Below the pieces are notes generated by a model. It worked only from the letters and a program-made list of their open reading frames with translations, was not told the origin of the DNA and ran no database searches. Positions 1 to 11,384 of a DNA stretch of 64,000 bases are shown here, one piece after another. Source of the stretch: Hoplostethus atlanticus. Its lineage: Eukaryota > Chordata > Actinopteri > Trachichthyiformes > Trachichthyidae. Numbering within the stretch: position 1 is the first letter of the stretch; every line of letters starts with the position of its first letter. A program made the translations under genes and the position numbers. The stretch lies in assembly GCA_034670405.1 (NCBI GenBank), contig JAXDDX010000087.1:868001-932000 (forward strand), given 5' to 3'.

Positions 1-92
1 GACCTCCTCTGATAAGTTTAACAGTGGTCAGGTAAGTAGCATTGTGGGATTCTTGTTGTAAGTAGATAAGGTTGAGAATCTTTAACTTGTAA

Positions 93-280
<188 letters not shown>

Positions 281-393
281 CCTTGCGGTCCTGCACTGCA
301 TGACGGACAGGAGTCACACAACGTCACTTTCATAACCATGTGGTAATGATGAGAGTTCACAACCCAATTCGGCCGCAGAGAGCGTGATTTGCA

Positions 394-1665
394 CTCCGAG
401 CAATCTAAAAAGCCCCGTTTGGAAATACTTCGGATTTTGGTCAGACGGCAAAAAACTAGCATCACAAGCAACCTGAGGGCACATCTCGAAAAATATGCAC
501 CCAAATGAGCATGGCCTGATGTCCGGAACTCCACCTAAACAGCCACATCTCGACTCATATTTTACACCGCCCGCCACAATCTCGCTATCTGCAGCACGAC
601 AAGAGGGACGAGCTTCAGAGAGTTGTCAGGAATTGGAACCAAGGTACCATATCCCTAGCCGTGGAACAATCACCAATAGAATTGTAGAAATCTACTACAG
701 CACCTCAGACAAAATAAAGGAATTACTCAAAGACAAAGATGTATGCATTCAAGAAATCTTGGACGTCTACGGCATAAAAAGGGAATCCGTGCCATTACAA
801 CGGACAATGCTACCAATTACGTCAATGCAATGGAGAGACATCTTGAAACAGTGAATATACCATGTGTGGCACACACCATCAACTTGGCTGTGCGTAAAGG
901 GCTCGGGGTCAGAGCCATTGAAACCCCCGTGAGCAGGCTGAAAGTGGCGGCATCCCATTTCAGGGATCTACCACTGACAGCTACCCCCTCCAGGAGAAAC
1001 GACAACTTTTGGGATTGAAAACGGAGAAGCTGATTAACGACTGCCCGACGCGATGGAACAGTACATACGACATGATCTGCCGGGCATCAGAGCAGCAAGC
1101 AGCTGTGTCTGCTGTCATCTTTGCGAAAAAACTGTCTAGAATGGAGCTGACCACAAGCGACTGGTCCCTCATGGAAAAGGTGAGCACAGTGTATGAAATG
1201 CCTTGCCTATATGGAAAACGCCAGACGAACCAGAACCACCTGCGCTGACGGAGATGAAGACAAAGATCATCACCGATCTGGAGAAGCGGTATAGTGAGGA
1301 AAAAGGCGCATTTATGCTGCTGAACAAAGCTAGTTACCTGGAACCACGCTTCCATCGCCTCGTTCATATAAAAGGAACAAAAACGGGATGTGCAGGTGGC
1401 TATACTGGAGGAGATGAAACAAGGCAGGAGGCACAGGCAGTGAGACCGAGCCCGGTGCCGAACAACCCCCCCCAAGAGTCTCCAATACCTGCTCAACAAA
1501 ATCTTCTCGTGGTGGAAAACCTTGGGCTCTGGGAGATACCCTCACGTAGCCCAGATGGCAAAGAAATCTTTCCATCTCTGGATCCCCATTGCGTTCTGAA
1601 CGCGTCTTTTCCTCCTCTGGGAATATAGTGAATAAAAAGATCGGCACTGGCTTCTTCACATGTGG
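394..1665 (+). pseudogene. hAT transposase pseudogene (BED finger + RNase H-like + dimerisation remnants)
   Basis: Several frames must be joined to follow the protein. Around 400-500 there is a degenerate BED zinc finger (SPVWKYFGF, then SNLRAHLEKYAP in a shifted frame; the finger cysteines are not intact). Next come blocks typical of hAT transposases: TTDNATNYVNAMERHL and PCVAHTINLAVRKGL (790-900), CPTRWNSTYDMI (1041-1077), and a helical insertion region with EKRYSEEKGAFMLLNKASYLEPRF (1280-1355). The C-terminal dimerisation motif SERVFSSSGNIVNKK sits at 1596-1641, in a different frame from the preceding YPHVAQMAKK block. At least three frameshifts and internal stops show that it is dead. Not a host gene. 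Confidence 0.8.
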
Positions 1666-1840
1666 ACTGTCTTGTGTTTTTGGCAAATAATCTATAGGCC
1701 TTAAGGCCTGACAGTGACAGTGGAATAAAATGCTGAACCAGTTGAGTCAGTTTTACCTTTTTAAAAAAAAAAAAAATTTATGCTAGAAAAAAACAAACTA
1801 CCTACTTTTCTGTTTTTAATAGCACTTTATTGTAAATTAT

Positions 1841-2055
1841 CCCTCAGGGTAAAACTTTTTGGCACATTTCTTGGAATTGTGTGCCTAATTTTATTTAAAC
1901 AAAACCTAATCCCTCAGGGTAAAACGTCTTTGTTGGCACATTTCTCGGAATTATGTGCCTAATTTTATTTAAACAAAACCTAATCCCTCAGGGTAAAACG
2001 TCTTTGTTGGCACATTTCTCGGAATTATGTGCCTAATTTTATTTAAACAAAAAGA
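1841..2055. repeat. three-copy tandem repeat, ~70-74 bp period
   Basis: CCCTCAGGGT recurs at 1841, 1911 and 1985, each time followed by AAAAC..TTGGCACATTTC..GGAATT.TGTGCCTAATTTTATTTAAACAAAA-like sequence. Unit 1 is 70 bp and unit 2 is 74 bp; units 2 and 3 are almost identical while unit 1 is diverged, so the last duplication is the youngest. It lies within the 3' non-coding part of the hAT element. Confidence 0.9.
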
Positions 2056-2666
2056 GACAGAAGGTTCATGCACTGCAGGTCCGCAATGGTTTGATTATTA
2101 TTTCAGTTCTCACTCTAGCACCAACCACGGCGCAGAGAGAGCGGTCTATGGTCTATGTTAAGTTTTACGGTATAGGACATTATTTTATTAGTTTATTTTG
2201 TAATGTGTAGGTATGTAGATCTTTTAAAATACATGTTTTATGTTGAAATAAATATACCTATACAAGTAGTTGTCTCTTGTTGGTTTTGCCCTCTTATGGA
2301 CATAATGCACAAAAATAGATATTCGAATGGTTCTAACCGATGTGTTTTTGTAGAAGGAATAATCAAACGTAATTTTTGGCCAATTTTGACAGCCCTACAG
2401 AGCAGGGAATTTTCATTCCCAAAGAAAGCGACTCTATTGAGATAAGTAAGTTTAGGCCCATTAGCCTACTTAATGTTGAAGAGAAGGTTTTCTTTAGTGT
2501 TGTGGCACAGAGGCTGTCTAGTTTCTTATAAAAGAATAGGCTAATTGACACTTTGGTGCAAAAGGCTGGAATCCCAGCCTTCTCCAGGTGCTTAAAGCAC
2601 ACCAGTATGATTTGACACCAAATCCAGTCAGCTAGGCGTGAAAAAAGAGACCTGCATGTAGTATTT

Positions 2667-3095
2667 TTGGATTTGGCAAATGCTTTCGGGTCACTACCAC
2701 ATAGTCTGTTATGGGAGGCTTTTGATTTCTTTAGAGTGCCGGATAGTATAAAGAGGTTAGTTAAAGATGACTTCGCAGACATTCTACTCTGTTTTACCAC
2801 AGCAGAGTACACTATAGCTTGGCAGCAGCTGGAGATAGGCATTATGGCACGGTGTACAATTTCCCTATTAACTTTTACCATGGCAATGCAGGTCATTATT
2901 AGAGCTTCACAATGGGTAGTGGGTGGGGAAAGGCTGCAGGGAGGGCTGCACCTCCCACCAATTAGGGCTTACATGGACGATATGACTACTATGACGTCAA
3001 CAGCTCCATGTACTAGTAGGTTACTAGATGAACTAAATAGTAATCTACAGTGGGCTAGGATGAAAGTGAAGCCAAGTAAGTATTTTGATTATTAA
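2667..3095 (+). pseudogene. reverse transcriptase fragment (142-codon open segment)
   Basis: Longest open stretch of the retrotransposon at 2398-4450. It contains the RT finger/palm segment with LANAFGSLPHSLLWEAF, the block GIMARCTISLLTFTMAM and the catalytic YMDDMTT (two aspartates present), then KVKPSK at the thumb. It is bounded by in-frame stops on both sides and so cannot give a functional polyprotein. Confidence 0.8.
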
Positions 3096-3150
3096 AGGGA
3101 AGGTAGTAGACAAGTTTTTCATAGATGATGAAGTGGTGCCAACAGTGATA

Positions 3151-3213
3151 TGTTGAATGCACTTATTGTAAGTCGCTTTGGATAAAACCATCTGCTAAAT
3201 GAATGTAATGTAA
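3151..3213. mobile_element. 63-bp SINE-tail-like insertion with TGATA duplication
   Basis: The block with AAGTCGCTTTGGATAAAA and ATCTGCTAAATGAATGTAAT is the 3' tail of a SINE-like repeat common in teleosts (from memory). It interrupts the retrotransposon reading EVVPTV / IEKPVKSL and is flanked on both sides by TGATA (3146-3150 and 3214-3218), consistent with a short target-site duplication. Confidence 0.7.
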
Positions 3214-3454
3214 TGATAGAGAAACCGGTCAAAAGCCTCAGTGATTAAGGGTCATTTTCAGGAGTTGAGGCAGGAAATGATTCAAGGCAAGTCAGGGCTC
3301 CCAGGAAAGTTAAAATTGTGGTGTCTACAGTTTGGGTTGTTGCCTCGGCTGATGTGGCCGCTGACAGTGTATGAGGTTTCCCTATCGAAGGTAGAAAAAC
3401 TAGATCAACTCAGTTATTAGAAAATGGCTTGGAGCCTCACGCGGTCTAGGCAGC

Positions 3455-3871
3455 GTGGCCTTGTACGGGAAAGGCATGTTAGAGCTGCCGATATCTAGCC
3501 TGACAGAGGAGTACAAGTGTGCTAATGTTAGATTGGAAATGACGCTGGCCCAGTCAAAGGAACCAATGGTTAGGAGCGTAGCGCCCACAGTTAAAACAGG
3601 GAGGAAGTGGAACCCAAAAGAGGCAGTGCAGCAAGCACAGGCAGCACTTAGACATAGGGACATCATAGGCCAGGTGCAGCGTGGAGGCTTAGGGCTGTGT
3701 GCAGAGAAACCTGTGTGGAGTAAGGCAACAGTAGTAGAAAAAAGAAAACTGGTAGTTGAAGTACATCGTCAGGAGGCAGTAGTAAGATGTACTAAGGCAG
3801 TGTCTCAGGCAAAACAAGGACAGTGGGTGAATTGTGGGAGAGTTGTGGAGCATGGAGGCAAGCAGAATTAG
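3455..3871 (+). pseudogene. retrotransposon post-RT domain fragment
   Basis: 138-codon open segment of the same retrotransposon, downstream of the RT. Visible blocks are ALYGKGMLELPISSLTEEYK, TGRKWNPKEAVQQAQAALRH and AVSQAKQGQWV. It ends just before the nested SINE-like insertion at 3891. Matching blocks, in pieces, are found on the minus strand near 63500-64000. Confidence 0.7.
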
Positions 3872-3890
3872 ATTCATTATAGGCGCTACA

Positions 3891-4129
3891 TCAAATCAAA
3901 TCACATTTATCTGTATAGCCCTTAATCACCGTTACAGTCTCTAAGGGCTTCACAGTGCCCAACATGTGAAAATAATAAATGATTAGTACACGACATCCCC
4001 CAGCCATAGACCCTCACAGAGGACAAGGAAAAACTCCCACAAACCCTCACTGGGAAAATTGGGAGAAACCTTGGGAGGGGCTACTCAGAGAGGGATCCCC
4101 CTACCAGGACGGTTGGGCGTGCAAAAAAA
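3891..4129. mobile_element. SINE-like insertion (~240 bp) nested in the retrotransposon
   Basis: Starts TCAAATCAAATCACATTTAT and includes the segment GAAAAACTCCC...TTGGGAGAAACCTTGGGAGG and a GGACGGTTGGGCGTGCAAAAAA end, a widespread teleost interspersed repeat type. It separates the retrotransposon coding text at RIRFIIGAT (3865-3890) from the VLPSPQNLSQW block (4161-4193). I could not define a target-site duplication. Edges are approximate. Confidence 0.6.
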
Positions 4130-4599
4130 GCCGAGTTTGGGCAAGCAGCGTATACACAATGTGCTGCCATCTCCCCAAAATCTTAGTCAGTGGATGGGTG
4201 AGCATGCTGCCTGCCCATTGTGTTCCAGCGTATGTACGCTTAGGCATATACTGTCAGGGTGTAAAGTTAGCTAGTTTATTTTATCAAGCTCACGGTCCCC
4301 TGGGAAGACCGAGTTGACGAGGCAAAGCGAGTTGGGCATTCGCAGACGGAGCTTGAAACTTGCGGTTAGGAATATGTCGCAAGTGAATGGTTGTGGATAA
4401 GGAGGAAGCATGCTAGCTGGGAGCCCGCTAAGGTAAGCGCCGCTGGGTTGTGCGGCCTTGTGGGTAGCACTGTACCTCATGGTATAATACTGAGTAGAAC
4501 GTAGCATAACACTGTTTGGCTATATTTATGGGATTGTACTGTGTCGTACTGTGGTATTGAGGGGGGTCTGTACTGCTAGCTAGGGAAGTGCCCATCAGT

Positions 4600-4650
4600 C
4601 AATTATTCTCTCTCTCTCTCTTCCCCCCCCCCTCCCCCCCCTCCTGAACC
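4600..4650. repeat. CT/C-rich low-complexity tract
   Basis: TCTCTCTC followed by long C runs with single T interruptions. No coding or structural signal. Confidence 0.9.
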
Positions 4651-5989
4651 AGGGACGACCTTACCTAACCCGGGAATAGTATCCAACCGGGGTTAATCCA
4701 CCCCAACCCCCACTCGCGCACACTGTTTAGCTGTGTTGTCTAGTATATTTGTGTTGATGTATCAGTTAGGCAGGCTTGTACTGATATGTCTAGGCTAATG
4801 CTAGGTCAAGGCTAACCAAGGCTAGGGTAATGCTAGGTTGATGGCAGGCATTAGATGGCGAGGGTAAAAGGGAGTTGTGAGGTGGTGGCATAGAGGGGGA
4901 TGTTTCCAGGACGCTGGAATACACAGTTAAGCCTTCTTGAGGTGTCGTGGGCCCAATTTAACGAAACATCGGTGAAGGAAGGTGCCCACTTGATAACCCC
5001 AATGACGTGCCGCATACCGCTGTTGGCTAGGTAGTTAACTGGTGAATGGTGCCATCTGAAGAATGACTCTGTAGATCTATGACTGTGTAGCCTGATGTCT
5101 GCTATGGTGTTTTATCTGATGGTGGTTATGTCACTCGTTTGTTTTGTTTTTTAATCTGAATTGGGCTTCTACAAGTGTTTACCTTGCATTATGGCACAAG
5201 GGATGGTAACATCTTGTCCTGTGTATTAATGAATGTTTTGTTGTCAGCCAAGTAGGGCAAATATAATAGAGTAATGCACCACAACAATGAGCAACCAAAA
5301 GTGTGTTAAACACCACTTAGATGTATCGGCACAGCCTCATTAACAGAGTAGGGAGAAATGAAGAAATAAATGGGAAATAAATTACTATACAGTTTTTCTT
5401 GTTAATGCATTGTATTACTCATTTATTTATATATTCCAGATTTCTATGCATTTTTATTTATTTTTTTGTATTTATCAATAGATTTATTAATTTATCAATG
5501 GCGATTCTGCACGCCATACTCCACAAATGTGTTTTTGCATTTTGTCTGCAGATCTGCATCTGACTGATGTTCGGCCACTTCCCTGTCTATCTCATGACAC
5601 TGTTGAACATGGCCTGAGCCATGAAGCTAGCTAGGTGATGTTTTTCTTTGTGCGAGTGTCAGAGCGGCAAGCATGGGCTAAAAGCCTCTTAGCAAACTGG
5701 AAGGAAATTACTTAATGGAGCTGAAGCCATCTGAGAGCTAAGCAAGGAAGATGCTGCCTGTGTTAGAACCCTCATCCTAAAAACGTCTAACCATCCTACT
5801 TTTGAAATGTCCTCTCGAGTTTCTGTTACGCTAGAATGCCTCGCATCAAACAGCAGCGGTATGTTTTGATGTAGAGGCAGCAATTTGGACCCGAATGATA
5901 ACCTCAAGCAGCTGTTGGACAACAGTAGAGACCCTTTTGTGTACCCCTCTTATGCTGCATGTCCACCCATCATGGCCACTTTTACTACT
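4651..5989. other. unannotated stretch
   Basis: No exon, RNA gene or complete element recognised. There are short GCTAGG-type local repeats at 4785-4840 and AT-rich runs at 5395-5490. No open frame resembles a known protein. Confidence 0.6.
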
Positions 5990-6350
5990 TGTAGCATTTA
6001 TCAATTTGTCATTACGTGTGGTATCTTTGTATAATTACCGTAAACAAATGAGACTGTGATGGAGGCGATTGCTAGCCTCTATGTCATGCCAGTGGTATTG
6101 TTATAGTTTGCGTTTCTCTACAGTAAGACCACATTTCCCATAACTTGTTTTTCCATCAGCCTTTCACTCCTTCCACCATCTGCCATTGCCAGAAACTTGC
6201 CAGCAGATTTCCTTCCAGATCCGACCCATTGGCACATTATGTAAAATGCTGATAGTCTGCCAATCTTCTAAGCAATGGTCTCATTTGTTTACAGTAATTA
6301 TACTAATGTCTTAATGTGGTAATGATTTGTGGATGTTAAAATACTACACC
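5990..6350. repeat. dispersed repeat family R1, copy 1
   Basis: Contains TAATTACCGTAAACAAATGAGAC near its left end and CCAATCTTCTAAGCAATGGTCTCATTTGTTTACAGTAATTA near its right end, so the two ends are inverted relative to each other. The same text recurs around 21150-21600 and 56190-56640. This looks like a MITE-like non-autonomous element; no transposase is present. Confidence 0.6.
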
Positions 6351-9300
6351 TACCACTTTTATTTGCAGTCTTGGCCATTTTAAATCTTATTTTGGTTGTT
6401 GTGGTACATGGACAATGAGTTGAGACCAACACATCAGTGTCAGTGTTCATATTTTGTTGTAGCTTATTGGAAGTCAAGTCGTGGTTGTTTTTTATTTATT
6501 GTTATGGGACAGAGCAGGGTTCCTGCATTGTAAAATCATGGATGGAACGCCTGATTGTTATTTTAGCTGCCTAAGGAAAAGTTTGATAATTTAAATAAAA
6601 AGCCTATTTAAAAGGGACACAAGAATAGATTGTTCTGCGATGAAGTTGTTCATCCACAGAGGGTGGGAGCATGTCATTCTCTTAGTGACAGGAGAGGAAA
6701 CGGTTGGTTTACAATCCGCCATAAAAAAAAAAGAGCGAGAGCGCAAATGAGCCTGGCAGAGTGGATGTCTGGCTGATGGAGCAAGCCAAAGTGTACCACA
6801 TGTAGAAAAAGCTGCTTTATGGATCACACAAAGCATACAATTTAAGACTTTTTTTTATTTTTTACTTTATTTTTTTCAACCTTTGAAGAAACGTGGGGAA
6901 TGACTGCGAAAAGCCAAGGTAATGTTGAAAATGTGGGTTCCTGTGTATGTTGTAACAAGCTTACCACTACATTGTCAGGAGAAAATGTACTGTCCAAACT
7001 GAAAGACAACACTGTGATCAGCGTAGCTCCATAGATGCTTTCCTGAAAATAATTGAAATTCACATGATTCCTTTGCAACAGTTTCATTATTGGTTAGCCC
7101 CCATGCACTCTACAGAGCTCACCTGTAGAGTAAACCAATTGACCATTTGCTAAACCCCTCCCCCGCAGGTAGATTGACCAATCCTAGCCTAGCAACCATT
7201 GCCCATGGACAAACTCACTGTTCTTCTCTATAGAATTACATGTGTTTTTAATCGGACATAAAAGTATTTTTGGCCGTTTTTGTGCTTTATTTTTTGTAAA
7301 GGTGTGACTGAAAAACATCATCTGTCATGAAATCAAAGTACTTTCAGCAACAAATGAAGTGATAATATAATATTGACAGACTGATGTGCATGTTCTGGTC
7401 CTCTTAGTCATGGAAAAATGGATTTTAGCAAAAAAACAAAAGAATGCCTCAGCTAGGACAGTATTATGTTAGTCTACGTGAAAAAACATTGTCTGTAAAA
7501 GCAATAAATTGGACGTATGGGTGTTCAGTTGGCCACGATGACAAAGCCAGACTGCCAGCCTTTTTGATCCAGGGAAAACCCTGCAGAGGTTACTCTCATT
7601 GACACTATTCATTTCAAGCAAGCCATAACCTTAGTGTTAGTGAAGGAAAGCGCAGAGATTTTGTTCAATAAAGCCAGTTGCCAAGCATCAAAGTAGCCTA
7701 TAAGATCAAGATGTTGAGATGGTTTTGCACTACCTTATTGACTTGACAGGGCTCTAAAAGAGTCGGCTAGTGAAAAGACTCTTTGAGACGGAGAAGGAAA
7801 ATAAACAAAAAGATTTCTCATCAGAGAAAGTCTTTTCTTATAAGAGGCCTTTGTCTCTCTCATGTCAGATGCGACAAAAGCTATTAGCCCACGAAATGGC
7901 TTGCCATTGTTTTAGTGGCGCATTCTGTCATTTAGTGGTATAAAAAGACATTGAGCAAGGCACTGTGCTTCTTTGTGCAGAATTAATTAATGGTAATAAT
8001 GTAGTCACAATAAACAAATGTCTCATCTGTCACCACGAAAGTAATTTCTATAAAATCAATGTTTGTAACACTTCTATAATCCACATTCTAATTAGGCTTA
8101 AGCAGCTAGCTTGTCAGTGAAAGAATTTTTTTTCCTGTGGGCGTTTGCCATTCTTTTCATGAAAGAACATGAAAATGTAGGCTACAGATGTGACACCATT
8201 TCTGCTGTTGCATGAGGAGAAACCTATCCACAATTCTTTTTTTTTCTTTTTTTTGGTGACCATTTATAGTTTGACATTCTCCATCGGAAGAACCGGTGGG
8301 TCATTTAGAGAAGTAAGGGTGTGTATTTTAGAAACCAAGAATTCCCCCATCCCTTGCTTAACTTCCTCTAAACCTTGGGGAATAACCATGTAATGTCCGT
8401 ACTGTATCAATCAGTTTTTCAAAGAATCACTTAATCATCAGTACTGCTATGGAAATTTAAGTCTGCGTAGAGAGGGCACAGTGTTGGTAAGCATCCGATA
8501 AAAGAAAAATCCACCCTAAAACACAGTTTAAAAAACCCCCAAAAAAAACACTTGGTGATGAACCTTGCAGTTTTGTTGGGCAGGTTGAGGGAAATTGGGT
8601 ACACCAGAAAAGCAAATTACAACACTTCATCAAAAAATATTTTAATATGTGTGCAGTATTATCAAAGAGATGACATTTGTATGTTTTAATATGTTAGTTG
8701 TTTTTATATTAAGGAAATGTCCCAGACGTGGCAAAAACCAAATGAGAAACGCTTCCCTAACCGAGCAGTATCTCGGCAGGTTACCGGGAGTGACGACAAT
8801 GTGCCTCATCCACAGCAAATGGCTGTGAACTGTTACTCTGTTCATTCTCTTGTTTCAAGCTATTGTAAACCAAACCACTTTGCCACCATCGCAGCGAAGC
8901 TCTGGGGGCTAACCAGCTGCATTTCTGTATAGGCAGGGTTGCCCCGCCACCATCTTCCCCCGCCAGCAAAAAGGACCTGCAGACAAGAGGCCCCACTCTG
9001 CTCGCAAATTCGCTCCTGGTCCGAGCCTGATTACAAGCTCTCCCAATCAATGCAGTGATGTGGGGAGTCCTCTTTACATAGGGTAGCCTACCTATGTATC
9101 TGCAGGGTTAAAAGCATATCCCATTTTGTAGGGGTGTCATCAATAGGAGGAGAATTGTTCAGGGGCAAATGTTTACCTGCCATAAAAAGGATTGGTTGGC
9201 AAGTGCAGAAAAGAGACTTCTACCCTGGCAGCAGTCTTGTTTATGGCTATCCCTGTTTTTGAAATTAATGTTTGTTCTAAAAGTTACCTGCTTTTTGTAA

Positions 9301-10156
9301 ACCAGGCATTGAACTTGGCCATCATCTTATTTGTGCTCATTTTAGCCAATCATCAGATTGGTGAAGCACAGCACAGTTTCTGCTGTTTGGAAAGAAAATG
9401 AAACCCGAATGCATCTTTGGGCCTTTTGTATCCCAGAAAATAGAATGTTTTTTCTTTTCATGACAGAAATAGTTGGAAAATAGACCATATTGTTTCGTCT
9501 CAAACTCTAACTATAACGGTTGGTGTCCTTGTACCACAATACATTTTTTCTATTTTGCCGAACCTTAGGGATCTCGGCTGCCTGTTTTCTGCTCGTTATG
9601 ACCTTAGTTTCATTGTTTTCTGTTGAAGGTTAGCTTATTTTAATTTAGCTAAAAATTGTTCATAATATAATGGAACATAATGGAATTCATTTCCTTTTCC
9701 CTTTTTTATTTATTTTATTTTTTTCATCCATTCATGAAACAAGTGGCAGTTCTGGGAATTAATGTCCTGGGTTATTTTAGTTGTGGTTGAGTTTTGCACA
9801 AATCTGAACACAGTAGGACTTGTACAGTAGAGTACAGAGTCCAGTATAGAGGCAACAGGTTAAACCATACAAGGTTGTAGACTGTGTGGACCAAGCTGGA
9901 CCAAACGGTGTGATTGGATGAACTGGTTCCTCTTACTTTTTATTTGTAGTACCCCCTCTGTTTTAAAGTTAGAATCCAGAGAACTGAGACTTGAATCCGT
10001 AATCTGCTGCACCACTGACGGTGAATGGGCAACTGACTTTTTGGACTTGCTGAGTGATTATCTGAACTTTTTCATTTAATACTCAACGAAGCTCTATGTC
10101 AGTGAGAAGTCAAATTAGGGGGCAGAACAACCATTTTTGTCTCGTCTCTGGCCATA
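6351..10156. other. unannotated stretch upstream of atp6v1b2
   Basis: No gene recognised. Part of 8500-8640 (AGAAAAATCCACCCTAAAAC and GGCAGGTTGAGGGAAATTG) matches the dispersed family R2 also found at 16430-16810 and 26730-27850. I searched this stretch by eye for the missing N-terminal exon of V-ATPase subunit B (conserved AVSRNY...QPRLT end) without success. Confidence 0.5.
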
Positions 10157-10462
10157 CAGTTGTGGCCAAGATTATTGGCACCCTTGCGCTTTATACAGAT
10201 AATGTACAATATCTTCTGAAATAATTGGAAATTGAAGCAACGTTTTGGTGTGAACACATTCATTTCTCAATTTGCAACAGCACATGATCAAACAAGAAGA
10301 ATAAAAATGCGTTGGTTTCAAAATTGAAATGTGGCCATGATTATTGGCACCTTTTTAGAACAATTCAAATAAATTTTGTTGTAGGAAATGGATTCTCATT
10401 TGCACTCACCCTTGACAGTTTGCATGTGCCCACATGAGACCCACCTGGACAAACCTAAATCC

Positions 10463-10605
10463 TAGGGGTGGGCGATAATCGTGTTTATAATTGTAATCGC
10501 GGTTTTAATTATGTAATCGTGGCATTTTTCAAAATCGTTGATTTCATTTGTTATTTAGGCTACAAGAATGAGGAACGTCTAGAAGCGGCAGTTAGCAAAG
10601 CAACC

Positions 10606-10646
<41 letters not shown>

Positions 10647-10971
10647 GTGCGCGCGCGCGCATCAGACGTAACATAACTTTCCCACGAATGAATGGGCCAA
10701 ATACTTTCCCCAATGCGTGTGTTCATGAACTGTCCCCTTAAAAAAATACTACGTCGTATTCAGTCACGTCCCTCCGCCCCGTCCAATAACGCCATGTTCA
10801 GACAGGTTTTGACTGTTCGTTTTTTGCGACACAGGAATGGCATAGAGCATCCGGTCAATTTCAAACTAAAACAAATAAAATAATCATTCATTATTTTGTT
10901 CATTAATCGTAATCGAGGTAAAAGTTTGAAATAATCGCGATATTGATTTTTAGTCATATCGCCCACCCCTA
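10463..10971. mobile_element. hAT-type MITE, 509 bp, with exact 8-bp target duplication
   Basis: Terminal inverted repeats TAGGGGTGGGCGAT (10463-10476) and ATCGCCCACCCCTA (10958-10971) are perfect over 14 bp. The flanks carry CTAAATCC at both 10455-10462 and 10972-10979, an exact 8-bp duplication as hAT transposases make. Sub-terminal ATAATCG/TAATCGCG motifs repeat in both orientations. The interior holds a GT/GC tract (10606-10660) and no transposase. Confidence 0.9.
10606..10660. repeat. GT/GC microsatellite inside the MITE
   Basis: GTGTGT tract changing to GCGCGCGC. It may have expanded after insertion of the MITE. Confidence 0.9.
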
Positions 10972-11384
10972 CTAAATCCTTAATGCTGTGGGGCTGACTT
11001 GCTGCCTCGGGTGCTGGGCATCTTGACTGTTTTAAAGGAATCATCATTAAATCAGAAGATTACCAAGGCATTTCGGAGCAAAAGTGCTGCCCAGTGTCAG
11101 AAAACCTGGTGTCAATCAAAGGTCATGGGTCCTCCAGCAGGACAGTGACCCAAAACACACATCCAAAAGCACCCAGGAATGGTTAAAAAGAAAATAGTGG
11201 ACTGTTCTGGAGTGGCCAACGATGAGTCCTGATCTCAATGCCATTGAAAATTTATGGTGAGACCTGAAATATGCAGTTGGTCAAAGGAATCCTTCAAACA
11301 TTGAAGAACTGGAGCAGGTTGTAGTTGCAGAGTGGGGAAAAACAGCCAGCAGAAAGGTGCAGGAAGCTTATTGATGGTTACAAG

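Larger units (their letters stand above)
380..2397 (+). mobile_element. decayed hAT-superfamily DNA transposon (ZBED-like)
   Basis: Holds a broken transposase reading left to right (see the pseudogene entry), then about 750 bp of AT-rich non-coding sequence including a tandem repeat. The right end is placed at the sequence GACAGCCCTA (2388-2397), which matches the terminal motif TAGGGCTGTC of another hAT-like element in this window (29816-30614). The left end was not identified; it may lie to the left of the GT tract or outside the window. The right end directly abuts reverse-transcriptase coding sequence, which suggests that this element inserted into the neighbouring retrotransposon. Family assignment is by pattern, not by search. 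Confidence 0.7.
2398..4450 (+). mobile_element. degenerate non-LTR retrotransposon (RT, zinc knuckle, ELT-type endonuclease remnants)
   Basis: The 5' part is missing, cut by the hAT end at 2397. RT blocks read EQGIFIPKE and KFRPISLLNVE (2400-2480), FLDLANAFGSLPHSLLWEAF (2668-2727) and the catalytic YMDDMTTMTST (2970-3003). A linker block follows, ALYGKGMLELPISSLTEEYK (3458-3517), then RRDI-type and AVSQAKQGQW blocks to 3830. A C-terminal knuckle CPLCSSVCTLRHILSGC (Cx2Cx8Hx4C) lies at 4213-4263 and LTVPWEDRVDE at 4289-4321, resembling the restriction-like endonuclease tail of some non-LTR elements. Stops and frameshifts occur throughout. Two insertions sit inside it (3151-3213; 3891-4129). A second copy of the family lies in antisense at 63065-64000. 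The clade is not named with confidence. Confidence 0.75.
10157..11384 (+). mobile_element. Tc1/mariner-like transposon remnant
   Basis: Begins after a TA dinucleotide with CAGTTGTGGCCAAGATTATTGGCACC, a Tc1-like terminal repeat. The 3' half (11095-11370) translates, with stops, to Tc1 transposase C-terminal blocks: QQDSDPKHTSKS, LEWPTMSPDLNAIENLW and NIEELEQVVVAEWGKTAS. The first half of the transposase is missing and a 509-bp MITE is inserted at 10463-10971. The right terminal repeat is absent: the copy stops where a GGGGTGGGCGGTAT-type element begins at about 11385. Confidence 0.8.
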
